From Suipraeoptans intestinalis (lineage in GTDB: Bacteria; Bacillota; Clostridia; Lachnospirales; Lachnospiraceae): a stretch of 64,000 nt of DNA. The notes below the pieces were generated by a model. It was not told the DNA's origin. It made no database searches and saw nothing but the letters and a program-made list of their open reading frames with translations. Positions 63,672 through 64,000 of this stretch are shown here, one piece after another. Numbering within the stretch: position 1 is the first letter of the stretch; every line of letters starts with the position of its first letter. The position numbers were made by a program, and so were the translations under genes. The DNA lies in the NCBI RefSeq assembly GCF_009696485.1, contig NZ_VULY01000018.1, forward strand, positions 631,001-695,000. Reading direction: 5' to 3'.

Positions 63672-64000
63672 TTATGCCTTATACTCCCCAGTAGCCTCTC
63701 TTATCATCCCATCATGCCAATCTACTGTCTCTAATGGCATTTCGTGGTATTTGTCAAAGACCTCATACAAATACTTATACTTGACCTTATTTTCAATAAT
63801 CTTCTTCAGAGAATCTGTATCCATTGAAATAATCTTCATGCCTGTAATGGTTTCTTCATCTCTGGTATATGGGATTATCTTTCTATACCTAAAATCTGAA
63901 ATCACATTTTTGTCCAGATAAGTGCTAACAAACAAGCTATAATCGAATGGATTATTAAATCTAATCCTATAATCTCCTAAATGTCTTGAAACAGGCTCCA
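63672..64000 (-). CDS. C-terminal part of an unidentified gene upstream of hamA
   Basis: The minus frame is open from the window edge to the stop at 63672, at least 108 residues, reading EPVSRHLGDYRIRFNNPF onward and ending DWHDGMIREATGEYKA. The first TTG at 63935 is inside the frame and need not be a start. It is only about 30 nt from hamA, so it probably belongs to the same operon. No family was recognised; it could be an accessory defence gene or an unrelated neighbour. Confidence 0.65.
   Translation of the reverse strand, partial: EPVSRHLGDYRIRFNNPFDYSLFVSTYLDKNVISDFRYRKIIPYTRDEETITGMKIISMDTDSLKKIIENKVKYKYLYEVFDKYHEMPLETVDWHDGMIREATGEYKA

Overview
The window reads as a chromosomal stretch of a Gram-positive anaerobe of the Clostridia, most likely a gut Lachnospiraceae (Ruminococcus/Mediterraneibacter/Blautia-like). 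This is inferred from the gene families: a stand-alone AICAR transformylase beside a PurO-type IMP cyclohydrolase, a CofE-like ligase without other F420 genes, KTGD-type sorting signals, NEAT proteins, a small DtxR regulator, and housekeeping genes of clostridial type. Most genes are GC-rich with strong AGGAGG ribosome sites. Two stretches are clearly AT-richer: about 20.4-24.0 kb and 59.6-64.0 kb. No tRNA, rRNA or CRISPR array was seen.

Layout. 0-2.3 kb: nth, a TlpA-like lipoprotein thioredoxin and an OGG-type glycosylase in one minus-strand unit. 2.4-16.8 kb: a nine-gene minus-strand heme-acquisition operon. In transcription order it holds a small secreted NEAT protein, a 1886-residue multi-NEAT surface protein, a Shp-like heme protein, HtsA/B/C-like heme ABC importer, a DUF454 membrane protein and a heterodimeric ABC exporter pair. 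17.3-19.6 kb: three DtxR-type proteins, two carrying an extra C-terminal domain. 19.7-20.3 kb: an ahpC-type peroxiredoxin with a consensus promoter and a perfect palindromic operator. 20.6-23.9 kb: an AT-rich polar amino acid ABC importer operon ending in a divergent glutathionyl-hydroquinone-reductase-like gene. 24-38.5 kb: mostly housekeeping (cofE-like, smpB, rnr, secG, glmM, purH-like, purO-like, greA, coaBC, alanine symporter, aminotransferase, patatin).

38.7-45 kb: an accessory, partly decaying stretch. It has a choline-binding-repeat protein, an XRE membrane regulator, a surface protein with an internal sorting signal driven by a (TA)n-spacer promoter, a MATE pump with an internal deletion, a frameshifted cytidylate-kinase-like gene, and a 200-bp direct repeat bracketing much of it. 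44.8-50.5 kb: a Dlt-like five-gene operon (AMP ligase, PLP decarboxylase, carrier protein, MBOAT, SGNH protein) that probably activates an amino acid, may decarboxylate it on the carrier, and transfers it to a cell-surface polymer. 51.1-56.7 kb: a giant cell-wall-anchored subtilase with leucine-rich repeats. 56.8-59.5 kb: a frameshifted SF2 helicase with transmembrane segments. 59.6-60.0 kb: remnants of two small genes. 60.2-64.0 kb: a Hachiman (hamA/hamB) antiviral system with a partial third gene upstream.

How parts work together: the NEAT proteins, Shp and HtsABC form a surface-to-cytoplasm heme relay, probably under the neighbouring DtxR-type proteins, with peroxiredoxin alongside. The strongest candidates for undescribed biology are the decarboxylase-containing Dlt-like operon, the two-in-one sortase/secreted protein with its (TA)n promoter, and the two-domain DtxR-like pair.
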